The position numbers were made by a program, and so were the translations under genes. A DNA stretch of 64,000 nucleotides, from NCBI RefSeq assembly GCF_030540765.1, contig NZ_JAUOEL010000001.1:744001-808000 (forward strand), read 5' to 3'. The notes under the pieces are model-generated. The model saw only the letters and a program-made list of their open reading frames with translations, searched no databases and was not told where the DNA came from. Below, piece after piece: positions 44,601 through 52,048 of this stretch (within the stretch, counting starts at the first letter, position 1; each line of letters opens with the position of its first letter). Source of the DNA: Flavivirga jejuensis. Lineage in GTDB: Bacteria > Bacteroidota > Bacteroidia > Flavobacteriales > Flavobacteriaceae.

Positions 44601-44653
44601 TTTCTGAGGCATTCCCAGATATAGATATTCCGTTATTAATAAAATCTAATTAG
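41609..44653 (+). CDS. Retron accessory protein: WGR domain plus HEAT/ARM-like repeats
   Basis: About 1014 aa. No ATG lies near the start. TTG 41609 (KIQQQKKLYFTEGKSDKVYE follows) is preferred over TTG 41576 because a -7-like box TATATTTA lies at 41581-41588. Residues 1-80 form a WGR domain (YEIDL, FRYGRRG). The rest, about 900 residues, is alpha-helical and repetitive, resembling MolR/HEAT-ARM proteins. It is followed after 9 bp by the SWIM gene, then the ncRNA and reverse transcriptase. In my memory of retron classification, the type XIII system consists of an ARM-repeat protein, a WHSWIM protein and the RT; this matches. Its role is probably as effector or sensor in abortive anti-phage defence. 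Confidence 0.8.
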   Translation: MKIQQQKKLYFTEGKSDKVYEIDLCESGAGLFVVNFRYGRRGANLREGTKTIFPVDYEEALKVYNKLIADKEKKGYSESGVVSQPVSVNAGREKTILKYLKEAVAGTYSRDWKVSRIIWRAAQLNIKEASNYIGHFFKSNDEFEQYAAVYALCVLEDANYIDSIYDVFNTHKFKNKQGRVAVSYLFKLANNDIKDKVVSEVVNHLPIEIKNHISNDALFFIALNDCYLKDKDIDASLLYYIYLLTYNKSINRNQFYDFLQKIPLKVNTFKSLRYIYRASHLLNDYTFFGLISKKIGVSKPGYVSNYIYVNNKWEYADDEKVKENPSIAFSKKTKSYFNKTTYALVYHLSKTNITGYIDYAVALLIALDDNIDRKTEDVQYNYIYDAVERRYITEKRIFPKYHDFQGLMYVLYGNSSRLNRENSKWFYTEETNYEDLPREETLPKVWNTKPEKVLQILRYAKSEEAVYFALRIIKENNSFLEALTLEVLRDLITHYHPKVLEVILETVENKYINKQPEDAILLALLSSKNERAKGLAFGWLNSFESDYFSRPEFVASLLLTGEEDVISYLKSLYEHTVKYNVTLLLSQLEALFITPSKFSLEYFIAVNGLIGDTKFGVLLSDVSADKIRDLASSNSINNKLFAANLAKHNKIDTYLLFKDTIDDYINSEEASLRQVGIELLSHFPDEFLLENNKKISAFCFSEYAEVRKAIEPTIEKLLRLDESFKNNFFKELLTVITIPERYEGLHENCYVLLTENYSQHLNAISQESIFNLLLSNYDYAQKLGAPLFKEQVDLHNLPVKDSVVLGNCDVYDIRKLLQNYFEAHTDRINYELEHALLIFNSSWQDVIDWACNYFEKYIIESNWTVDMLLYACDHTKKEVQAFGRKMITLHFSEDKGLPLLLKLQEHPAKDMQFFVTNYLNTYAKDNLEVILKLETYFRSSLFNINTNRATKTRVYTFLEQESVKYKEVAEMTVRLMDAVLGTKTIQDRSNNIDLLLTISEAFPDIDIPLLIKSN

Positions 44654-44662
44654 TAGACACAG

Positions 44663-46291
44663 ATGCAGTTTAATTATAAATATGGCGGTTCAAGTATTGT
44701 AAAAAATGGGGTGTCTGCTACCGATGTGAATTTTGCTCCCGATGTTTTACGCGAACCTACTTTTTTTGTTGGGACTTTAGATAAAAAAATTCCGTTTAGA
44801 GAAGCTATTTCTGCGTTACATCATGTGGTGGTTGCCGATTTTAATTTTCAGCCTAAAGATAATTCGGCTTATTTAGCTTGGTTAAAAGGGCAGGAAGAAA
44901 TTTGGTTGGCAGAAGCAAGTTCAGACCTTTCTAAGTTGCAAACCGAAATACATAACGTACGGACTAAATTAGAAGGTCTAAGAAAAGAACGAGACGTTAT
45001 AACAAAACCTTATTATAAAGCGCAGCGAGACTATTTTCAATATTTATATAAAAGAGATTATGCTGCTTGGTTTGTATTGGATCCAGTAATTACAGTTCAT
45101 CCAGATCAAGTGTTTTTTGAATGCTTTAGTAAAGATGAATCGGTTTACGGAAAATTATCTTGTGGCTATGACGTGTTTAATAATATTAATGAATTTAAAT
45201 GCGGTACTACTAATATTGATTATTCCAAAAAATTATACGAAGAGTTCCAAAAAATAAGAACATATAAGGAAACAGATTTTAAAATAGATCCAAAAGGATT
45301 TGATGTTAAAACGACAGGTGAAGATAATTACAGAGAAGTTAAAATAGATTTACCCGATAGTTGGGTTCGCGGATTTCTTCAGGTGAGCACAGCTATGACA
45401 TCTAAAAAAGTCTCTTTTGAATTAGAAGCTATAGATATTGCAAACTTTATTTCGGTATTAAAAAGAAATAAAGAACGTAAAGGACCGCGCTCAATAAAAT
45501 ATATATTAAAATCAGGGGAACCTATAGTCGCAGTCTTTGAACCTTGGAATATAGAAATAGTTTGTAATCAGTCTATTTATAAAGGGGAAACCTCAGAAGA
45601 AATTAGAGTTTGGGGGCGTAGACGTATATTGCTATTAGAACGCTTGTTGCCAATTACTAATAAGTTTACGGTGCATCTTTTAGGTAGTGGCATGCCGTCC
45701 TTTTATACCGCTCATTTAACATCCGAGATGTATTTTACCTTAGGGCTTTCTGGTTGGACTGCTAACGATTGGACACAGTCTAGTCAATTAGAATTATTAG
45801 CTCCAAGAGGTCTTGTGCCAGCTACCACAATGCAAACGGTTTATTTAGAATTAAGAAAAGATTGGTTTGCAACAGAATCAGACATAGCTGAGGTATTAAA
45901 TTTAGATGTAGGTACAGTCAATAAATCCCTAGAAACTTTTGCACAAGCAGGAAAAGTTATTTATGATTTAAAAAACAAAGTATATCGAGTTCGTGAATTA
46001 AAAAGAGATGGAATCGATATAGAATCACTTCGATTTTCTAGTGAAACAGATAAAGAAGCTTTTAAACTTATGGAACAAGGGGCTGTTTCAGATTTAAAAG
46101 TAAATGAAAACAACAACAAAATTACAATTACAGGCTTAGTTAGTAATAGCTATAATACTCTAGTTGTTATAGATAAAGATTTAAAAATAACAGATGCAAG
46201 TTGTACTTGTAACTATTATTATAAAAATAAAATGACAAAGGGGCCTTGCCAACATATATTGGCTACAAGAATCACTTTTGATAAAAAATAA
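44663..46291 (+). CDS. Retron accessory protein: winged-helix plus SWIM zinc finger (WHSWIM)
   Basis: 542 aa. The N-terminal part is helical with a coiled-coil-like stretch (residues about 95-120). A winged-helix segment lies near 395-450 (TESDIAEVLNLDVGTVNKSL). A SWIM zinc finger closes the protein: Cys 514, Cys 516, Cys 529 and His 531 (CTCNYYYKNKM...CQH). SWIM domains bind DNA or protein. WGR and SWIM proteins also occur as neighbours in the E. coli molR/yehQ region. Here the pair precedes a retron RNA and RT (19 bp from stop codon to the a1 arm), supporting a defence role. Confidence 0.85.
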   Translation: MQFNYKYGGSSIVKNGVSATDVNFAPDVLREPTFFVGTLDKKIPFREAISALHHVVVADFNFQPKDNSAYLAWLKGQEEIWLAEASSDLSKLQTEIHNVRTKLEGLRKERDVITKPYYKAQRDYFQYLYKRDYAAWFVLDPVITVHPDQVFFECFSKDESVYGKLSCGYDVFNNINEFKCGTTNIDYSKKLYEEFQKIRTYKETDFKIDPKGFDVKTTGEDNYREVKIDLPDSWVRGFLQVSTAMTSKKVSFELEAIDIANFISVLKRNKERKGPRSIKYILKSGEPIVAVFEPWNIEIVCNQSIYKGETSEEIRVWGRRRILLLERLLPITNKFTVHLLGSGMPSFYTAHLTSEMYFTLGLSGWTANDWTQSSQLELLAPRGLVPATTMQTVYLELRKDWFATESDIAEVLNLDVGTVNKSLETFAQAGKVIYDLKNKVYRVRELKRDGIDIESLRFSSETDKEAFKLMEQGAVSDLKVNENNNKITITGLVSNSYNTLVVIDKDLKITDASCTCNYYYKNKMTKGPCQHILATRITFDKK

Positions 46292-46309
46292 TATTATATT
46301 TAAACCCAT

Positions 46310-46540
46310 GGTAGTGATAAGATAAAAACCTTGCATTTTGATTGGTGGATCGCCAATCTTGCATACAGATACCGAACGCGTCACTGACTCGAACTTAACT
46401 TGTGAAATAGGTACTAGTGTACCATTTCCGGTTAGACTTCTGCGAAGTGAAATAGTACACTAGTACCTATTTCACTGGAGTTGTTCAATTCAGTCTTGAG
46501 AATCGTACGAAGGGAATACAAAATACATCTTATCGCTACC
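46310..46540 (+). ncRNA. Retron msr-msd non-coding RNA
   Basis: Immediately upstream of the RT. The a1 arm (46310-46323, GGTAGTGATAAGAT) pairs with the a2 arm (46527-46540, ATCTTATCGCTACC) over 14 bp with one G-U wobble. An msr stem-loop follows a1: GATTGG (46340-46345) with CCAATC (46353-46358). The msd is a long hairpin: left arm 46402-46422 and right arm 46455-46475 pair perfectly over 21 bp; after one mismatch, ATTTC / GAAAT and then ACTTC / GAAGT (46436-46448, loop TGC) continue it. The RT would copy this into msDNA primed from a branching G in msr. Which G is branching, and the exact ends, are not determined. Confidence 0.88.
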
Positions 46541-46551
46541 TTTTTTATTAT

Positions 46552-48054
46552 ATGAGAAACTCTACAGAAAGAAGACAAGAGATTTATGACAAAATAAAAG
46601 AGTCTTCTAAACAAGAATACATTCTTTCTGAAATGAAGCGTTTGGGTTTTTGGAATCAAGAGGACTTAGATTTTGAAGCCGTTAATTTGTTTTTTAAAAA
46701 AGAAGGTGAACTATCTACAGAATTACAAAAGCTTCTCAAAGAAAAAAAGGTTATTGAAGACCCTGAAGCTTTTCTGGCTAAGAAGCATCAAGAACGAAAA
46801 ATAGCATCAAAGGAGTCGCAAAAAGAAACTAAAGAACGGCGTGAAAAAGAACGTTTAGAAAAAGCTGAAAAATGGCAAGCATCTAAGGCTAAGGATATTG
46901 TTTATTTAGGTGAGAACTATTCACACCAGCTTAATGATAAAGCATCTGATGTTAATCGATTAAAAGCTCAAGACTTACCTGTTTTGCATCATGCAGAAGA
47001 CTTAGCCTCTGCAATGAAAATTTCAATAGGAGAGCTTAGATTCCTTTCTTATTCTAGAAAAAACTCTAAAATAAGTCATTATAAAAGATTTCAAGTCCCT
47101 AAAAAATCTGGCGGGTACCGCTTAATTTCGGCGCCCATGCCTAAATTAAAAAAGGCACAACATTGGATTTTAGAAACCATACTAAACAAAGTCCCTGTAC
47201 ATGAAAATGCTCATGGTTGTGTTATTGGCAAATCAATAAAAACGAATGCCCTTCCTCATGTAAAGAAAGATGTGGTCATTAATCAGGATTTTAAAAACTT
47301 TTTTCCATCGGTTACTTATAATCGTATTAAAGGTGTATTTGTGTCTTTAGGTTATTCTAACCAAGTAGCTACTATTTTATCTTTACTTTGTTCTGAGCCA
47401 AAAATTTTAGATGTTTCTTTATTAGGGGAGGACTATTATGCGCAGCGCGGGGAACGGTTTTTACCTCAAGGATCGCCATGTAGCCCAGCAATAACCAATA
47501 TTCTTTGTAAGAAGTTAGATTATAGGTTGTCGGGGTTGGCTAAAAAATATGGTTTCGAATATACCAGATATGTAGATGATACTACATTTTCTTCAAGTCA
47601 TGATAATTTTAAAAAGATAACACCTCTTCTTAAATATTCACGTTACATAGTAAATGATGAGAATTTTAAGTTGCATCCAGAGAAATTACGTGTTATGAAG
47701 CGTAATGCGAAGCAAGAGGTAACTGGTGTTGTTGTAAATGAAAAGGCTAATATCTCTAAGCAATCTTTAAAGCGATTTAGAGCGCTTCTATTTCAGATAG
47801 AGAAAGATGGTATTGAAGGTAAGTTTTGGAATAAAGGAGGTAGTGTTCTAGCTCAAATCGATGGGTATTCAAATTTTATTTATCAGATAGATCCTGATAA
47901 AGGAGCTATTTATAAAAAACGCGTAAATACTATTCTTGAAACTTATAATTATAAAGAAAGCCACAGAAGTAAATATGTTTTGAATACAGGTAAAGGGGGT
48001 GTTCCCTTCTTTGGCAGGTTTATAAAGAAAGTTATTTCGTTTTTTAAAAAATGA
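46552..48054 (+). CDS. Retron reverse transcriptase
   Basis: 500 aa from ATG 46552, 11 bp after a2. Residues about 50-115 are a charged, Lys/Glu-rich helix. The RT fingers/palm start near 150: KKSGGYRLISAP, then the retron-specific region X motif NALPH (232-236, NAxxH), motif A INQDFKNFFPS, motif B LPQGSPCSP, the catalytic YVDD (340-343), and the region Y VTG motif (390-392), which recognises the msr. These two extra motifs separate retron RTs from group II intron and DGR RTs. It makes msDNA from the adjacent ncRNA; RT, msDNA and the two upstream proteins probably form a toxin-antitoxin-like defence complex. Confidence 0.95.
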   Translation: MRNSTERRQEIYDKIKESSKQEYILSEMKRLGFWNQEDLDFEAVNLFFKKEGELSTELQKLLKEKKVIEDPEAFLAKKHQERKIASKESQKETKERREKERLEKAEKWQASKAKDIVYLGENYSHQLNDKASDVNRLKAQDLPVLHHAEDLASAMKISIGELRFLSYSRKNSKISHYKRFQVPKKSGGYRLISAPMPKLKKAQHWILETILNKVPVHENAHGCVIGKSIKTNALPHVKKDVVINQDFKNFFPSVTYNRIKGVFVSLGYSNQVATILSLLCSEPKILDVSLLGEDYYAQRGERFLPQGSPCSPAITNILCKKLDYRLSGLAKKYGFEYTRYVDDTTFSSSHDNFKKITPLLKYSRYIVNDENFKLHPEKLRVMKRNAKQEVTGVVVNEKANISKQSLKRFRALLFQIEKDGIEGKFWNKGGSVLAQIDGYSNFIYQIDPDKGAIYKKRVNTILETYNYKESHRSKYVLNTGKGGVPFFGRFIKKVISFFKK

Positions 48055-48202
48055 AGTGTCTATTGAGCAATGCTTTAGGGATCGGTATATGTATACTATA
48101 GCAAAAGTTCGAAAAGATAGCCTGAAAAAATAATATCTAATACTTTATTATGGAAGACGTATGTTTTTCCTTTCTTAAAATCAAAAACCTCAGAAAAGTA
48201 AA

Positions 48203-48235
48203 AACCCTAATGTTTTAAAGTTAAGCATTAGGGTT
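48203..48235. terminator. Terminator between the retron and the acyl-CoA dehydrogenase gene
   Basis: AACCCTAATG (48203-48212) pairs perfectly with CATTAGGGTT (48226-48235), loop 13 nt, flanked by A-rich and T-rich runs. It lies about 150 bp after the RT stop, between convergent genes. The rest of 48055-48354 shows no gene. Confidence 0.65.
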
Positions 48236-48354
48236 AAAATATTGAATTTTTTAAAATTGACTTACTTCTTAAAGTGTCTGGTTTGGTGTTATTCTAAAAG
48301 TTATTCGTACTTATTAAAAATGAACACAACTATACAAGAAGATTAAGTGAATAT

Positions 48355-49497
48355 TTAATCTCTTAAAAGGCCTCTTGAGATTACAATTTTTTGAATTTCT
48401 GAGGTGCCCTCATAAATCTGTGTAATTTTTGCATCCCGCATAAGGCGTTCTACATGATATTCTTTTACAAAACCATTACCACCATGTATCTGTACAGCTT
48501 CAACAGTATGCTCCATAGCTACTTTAGATGCATAAAGTTTTGCCATTGCACTTGATCTATCGTAGTTATTACCTTGATCTTTGTCCCAGGCAGCCTTCAT
48601 GACCAGGTGACGAGCAGCCTCAATATCGGTATACATATCAGCTAGTTTAAAGGCGATCGCTTGATGGTTGCAAATTTCGGTACCAAACGCTTTTCGTTCT
48701 TTAGAGTATTTTAAAGCCAATTCATAAGCTCCAGATGCAATTCCTAAAGCTTGTGAGGCAATACCAATACGACCACCAGATAACGTTTTCATAGCGAATC
48801 TAAAACCAGAACCGTTAGCACCTATTCTGTTTTTTTTAGGAACTTTTACATCGTTAAATTGTAATGTATGCGTATCGCTTCCACGAATACCTAATTTATC
48901 TTCTTTTGGTCCCACATGAAAACCATCAACTCCTTTTTCAATAATGAATGCATTAATACCATGAGACCCTTTATCCTTATCGGTTTGAGCTATTACTAAG
49001 TATATGTCTGCGCTTCCGCCATTTGTAATCCAGTTTTTTGTACCATTAATTAAGTAATGGTCTCCTTTATCTATAGCTGTAGTTCTTTGTGAAGTAGCAT
49101 CACTACCAGCTTCAGGTTCGCTTAAACAAAAAGCGCCCAGAAATTCACCAGTAGCCAATTTTGTTAAGTATTTTTGTTTTTGCTCTTCAGATCCATAAGA
49201 CTCTAATCCATAACAAACCAATGAGTTATTTACAGAGACCATCACCGAAGCCGAAGCATCAATCTTAGATAATTCTTCCATAATAAGCACATAAGAAATA
49301 GCATCCATACCGCTACCGCCATACTTAGGGTCTACCATAATGCCCATAAATCCTAATTCTCCCATTTTTTTTACTAATTCCTTAGGGAATTTTTGTTTAT
49401 TGTCACGTTCAATAACACCAGGGAGTAATTCGGTTTGTGCAAAATCGCGAGCAGCATCGCGTATCATGATATGTTCTTCTGAAAGACTAAAATCCAT
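48355..49497 (-). CDS. Acyl-CoA dehydrogenase
   Basis: 380 aa from ATG 49497 (MDFSLSEEHIMIRDAARDFA); 14 extra codons upstream are not typical of the family. FAD flavoenzyme that oxidises an acyl-CoA to the enoyl-CoA. Conserved blocks are GAFCLSEPEAGSDATSQ (FAD/substrate site near 135), KNWITNGG, RKAFGTEIC near 250, QIHGGNGFVKEY, and IYEGTSEIQKIVI with the Glu in the position of the catalytic base. It is closest to short/branched-chain type enzymes, but chain-length specificity cannot be read. Cytoplasmic. Convergent with the retron RT. Confidence 0.92.
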   Translation of the reverse strand: MDFSLSEEHIMIRDAARDFAQTELLPGVIERDNKQKFPKELVKKMGELGFMGIMVDPKYGGSGMDAISYVLIMEELSKIDASASVMVSVNNSLVCYGLESYGSEEQKQKYLTKLATGEFLGAFCLSEPEAGSDATSQRTTAIDKGDHYLINGTKNWITNGGSADIYLVIAQTDKDKGSHGINAFIIEKGVDGFHVGPKEDKLGIRGSDTHTLQFNDVKVPKKNRIGANGSGFRFAMKTLSGGRIGIASQALGIASGAYELALKYSKERKAFGTEICNHQAIAFKLADMYTDIEAARHLVMKAAWDKDQGNNYDRSSAMAKLYASKVAMEHTVEAVQIHGGNGFVKEYHVERLMRDAKITQIYEGTSEIQKIVISRGLLRD

Positions 49498-49591
49498 AAT
49501 TCTTCTATTTGTTGTTGATTTGATAAAAAATATGTGCAAATATAACTTTTTGATATCATATTTTCAATAAGTATTATTATTTTTACAGAAT

Positions 49592-50656
49592 ATGGCAAAA
49601 AACAAGTATAGTGTTATTGGGGTTATGTCTGGAACATCGTTAGATGGAATAGATGTTGTTCATACGCATTTTGAATTAGATGATGTATGGTTTTTTAAAA
49701 TTAGTCATTCTGAAACTATGGCGTATGATCAAAAATGGATTAGAACGTTAAAAGATTTAGTTTCGAATTCTTTAGAGGAATTACAGCAAATAGATACAGA
49801 TTATACAAACTATTTATCGGGTATTATTAAAGACTTTATTGATAAAAATAATATAAAAGATATTGATGCTATTTGTTCGCATGGGCATACTGCCTTACAC
49901 CAACCAGATAAAGGAATAACATATCAAATAGGAAACAAACCCACGCTTGCTAAATTGTTAAGTGAAAAAGTAGTTTGCGATTTTAGAGTTCAAGATGTGG
50001 CGTTTGGTGGACAGGGAGCGCCTTTAGTTCCAATAGGAGATGCATTGTTGTTTTCTGAATATGATTTTTGTTTGAATTTGGGCGGCTTTGCCAATATCTC
50101 TACAGATCTGAATGATAACCGAATTGCTTATGATATTTGTCCAGTAAACATTGTTTTAAATCATTATACTAAATTAATTGGATTTGATTATGATGATGGC
50201 GGTAAAATAGCTGCAACAGGAGATGTGAATAAGGACTTACTAGATCGCTTAAATAACTTGGCTTTTTATAAAGAAGATTATCCTAAATCTTTAGGTTTAG
50301 AATGGGTTCATAAAAATGTATTTCCTTTGATTGATTCATTTCAATTAGAAACCAAGGATATTTTAAAAACGTTTGTCAATCATAGTGCTATTCAAATAGC
50401 TAAAGAGATAAACAAAAAGAAACATGCAGCTGTCCTAATTACAGGAGGAGGTGTCTATAATAAGTATTTAATAGATACTCTTAAACAGTATTCTCAACAT
50501 AAAATTATAATACCTTCAAATACAGTTATAGAATTTAAAGAAGCATTAATTTTTGGTTTTTTAGGAGTCCTTAAATTAAGAAACGAAATTAATTGTTTGA
50601 AAAGCACTACAGGAGCTTCAAAAAACCATAGTTCTGGTAAAATATATCTGCCTTAA
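49592..50656 (+). CDS. anmK: Anhydro-N-acetylmuramic acid kinase
   Basis: 354 aa. Recycles cell-wall 1,6-anhydro-MurNAc by coupled hydrolysis and phosphorylation to MurNAc-6-P. The N-terminal GVMSGTSLDGIDVV is the family signature. ICSHGHTALHQP, VVCDFRVQDVAFGGQGAPLVP and the Gly-rich LITGGGVYNKYLI are also conserved. Length matches AnmK. It is on the plus strand, divergent from the acyl-CoA dehydrogenase gene, and ends 155 bp before the glutamate dehydrogenase gene. Confidence 0.93.
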   Translation: MAKNKYSVIGVMSGTSLDGIDVVHTHFELDDVWFFKISHSETMAYDQKWIRTLKDLVSNSLEELQQIDTDYTNYLSGIIKDFIDKNNIKDIDAICSHGHTALHQPDKGITYQIGNKPTLAKLLSEKVVCDFRVQDVAFGGQGAPLVPIGDALLFSEYDFCLNLGGFANISTDLNDNRIAYDICPVNIVLNHYTKLIGFDYDDGGKIAATGDVNKDLLDRLNNLAFYKEDYPKSLGLEWVHKNVFPLIDSFQLETKDILKTFVNHSAIQIAKEINKKKHAAVLITGGGVYNKYLIDTLKQYSQHKIIIPSNTVIEFKEALIFGFLGVLKLRNEINCLKSTTGASKNHSSGKIYLP

Positions 50657-50694
50657 AAATAACAAAAAATCAATTCTAAAGGATTTTAGTTTTT

Positions 50695-50702
50695 TATATT
50701 TG
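50695..50702 (+). promoter_or_regulatory. -7 box upstream of glutamate dehydrogenase
   Basis: TATATTTG is an exact TAnnTTTG match, 110 bp before ATG 50812, giving a leader of about 100 nt. No firm -33 TTTG at the usual distance. Confidence 0.4.
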
Positions 50703-50811
50703 TTATATAATAATTTAAATCATTTTCGATATGAATCAACTTTAGCTACGCTCAATAAAACCTCCGGAAAAATTAGATGTAAGCTATACATGAATCAACT
50801 TAAAAATAGAA

Positions 50812-52038
50812 ATGAAAGAATTATTAAAAAAGTACGAAAATAAAGAACCTGAAATTGTTTTTAATTGGAAAGATCCAGAAACAGATGCCGAAGGGTGGAC
50901 TGTTATAAATTCATTACGTGGAGGTGCCGCTGGTGGTGGTACCCGAATGCGAAAAGGGCTAGATATGAATGAAGTGTTATCTTTAGCCAAAACCATGGAG
51001 ATTAAATTTACAGTTTCTGGACCTGCCATTGGAGGTGCGAAATCAGGAATAAATTTTGATCCTAATGACCCTCGAAAAAAAGGCGTATTAGAGCGCTGGT
51101 ATGCTGCAGTATCGCCCTTGTTAAAAAGTTATTATGGAACAGGTGGTGATTTAAATGTAGATGAAATTCACGAAGTAATCCCAATTACAGAAGCGAGTGG
51201 TGTTTGGCATCCACAAGAAGGTGTTTTTAATGGCCATTTTAGACCAACTGAAGCTGATAAGATAAATAGAATTGGACAGTTAAGACAAGGTGTTATTAAA
51301 GTAATAGAAAATCCTCGTTATTCCCCTAATGTATCTAGAAAGTATACCGTAGCAGATATGATTACTGGTTTTGGTGTTGCAGAAGCTGTTAAACAATACT
51401 ACGATATATATGGTGGTTCTGTTGAAGGAAAACGAGCTGTGATTCAGGGTTTTGGAAATGTAGGGGCAGCTGCCGCTTTTTATTTGTCGCAAATGGGTGC
51501 TAAGGTTGTTGGCATAATCGATATAGCAGGAGGTTTAATTAATGAAGAAGGATTTACTTTTGAAGAGATCACAAATCTATTTCTTGCGAAAAATGGGAAC
51601 ACCTTAGTAAGTGATAATTTAATCTCTTTTGAGGAAGCCCGCGAAAAGATCTGGTCTATTAAAACAGAGATTTTTGCACCTTGTGCAGCTTCGCGTTTAA
51701 TTACAATTGATCAGATAGACCGAATGATCGATAGCGGTTTAGAAGTTATTTCTTGTGGAGCCAATGTCCCTTTTGCTGATAAGGAAATTTTCTTTGGCCC
51801 TATTATGGAGCATACAGACCGCAGAGTAAGCTTAATTCCAGATTTTATTTCTAATTGTGGGATGGCTCGTGTGTTTGCCTATTTTATGGAACGTAAAGTG
51901 CAGATGACAGACGAAGCTATATTTAATGATACATCAAATATAATTAAAGAAGCACTAGAGAAAGTGCATAATAAAAGTGAATTAAAAACAGAAATTAGTG
52001 CTACAGCATTTGAAATAGCACTGCAACAATTAATATAA
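50812..52038 (+). CDS. Glu/Leu/Phe/Val family dehydrogenase (glutamate dehydrogenase)
   Basis: 408 aa. Oxidative deamination or reductive amination of an amino acid, probably glutamate/2-oxoglutarate. The N-terminal half has LRGGAAGGGTRMRKGLDM and GPAIGGAKSGINFDP, with the catalytic Lys region; the second half has a Rossmann NAD(P) site IQGFGNVGAAAAFYLSQMG (near 205). FAPCAASRLIT and ISCGANVPFADKE complete the signature. The family also includes leucine and valine dehydrogenases, so the substrate is not certain. Only 10 bp separate it from nhaD, so they may be co-transcribed. Confidence 0.9.
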   Translation: MKELLKKYENKEPEIVFNWKDPETDAEGWTVINSLRGGAAGGGTRMRKGLDMNEVLSLAKTMEIKFTVSGPAIGGAKSGINFDPNDPRKKGVLERWYAAVSPLLKSYYGTGGDLNVDEIHEVIPITEASGVWHPQEGVFNGHFRPTEADKINRIGQLRQGVIKVIENPRYSPNVSRKYTVADMITGFGVAEAVKQYYDIYGGSVEGKRAVIQGFGNVGAAAAFYLSQMGAKVVGIIDIAGGLINEEGFTFEEITNLFLAKNGNTLVSDNLISFEEAREKIWSIKTEIFAPCAASRLITIDQIDRMIDSGLEVISCGANVPFADKEIFFGPIMEHTDRRVSLIPDFISNCGMARVFAYFMERKVQMTDEAIFNDTSNIIKEALEKVHNKSELKTEISATAFEIALQQLI

Positions 52039-52048
52039 TATTTTATTT

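Noticed and set aside
46181..46659. Minus-strand open frames across the retron RNA
   Set aside because: They run through the structured RNA and RT start and lack protein-like composition.
46552..48054. RT as a group II intron or diversity-generating retroelement
   Set aside because: No intron maturase X/HNH domain, no intron RNA ends, no TR/VR repeat; NAxxH and VTG motifs and the adjacent msr-msd point to a retron.
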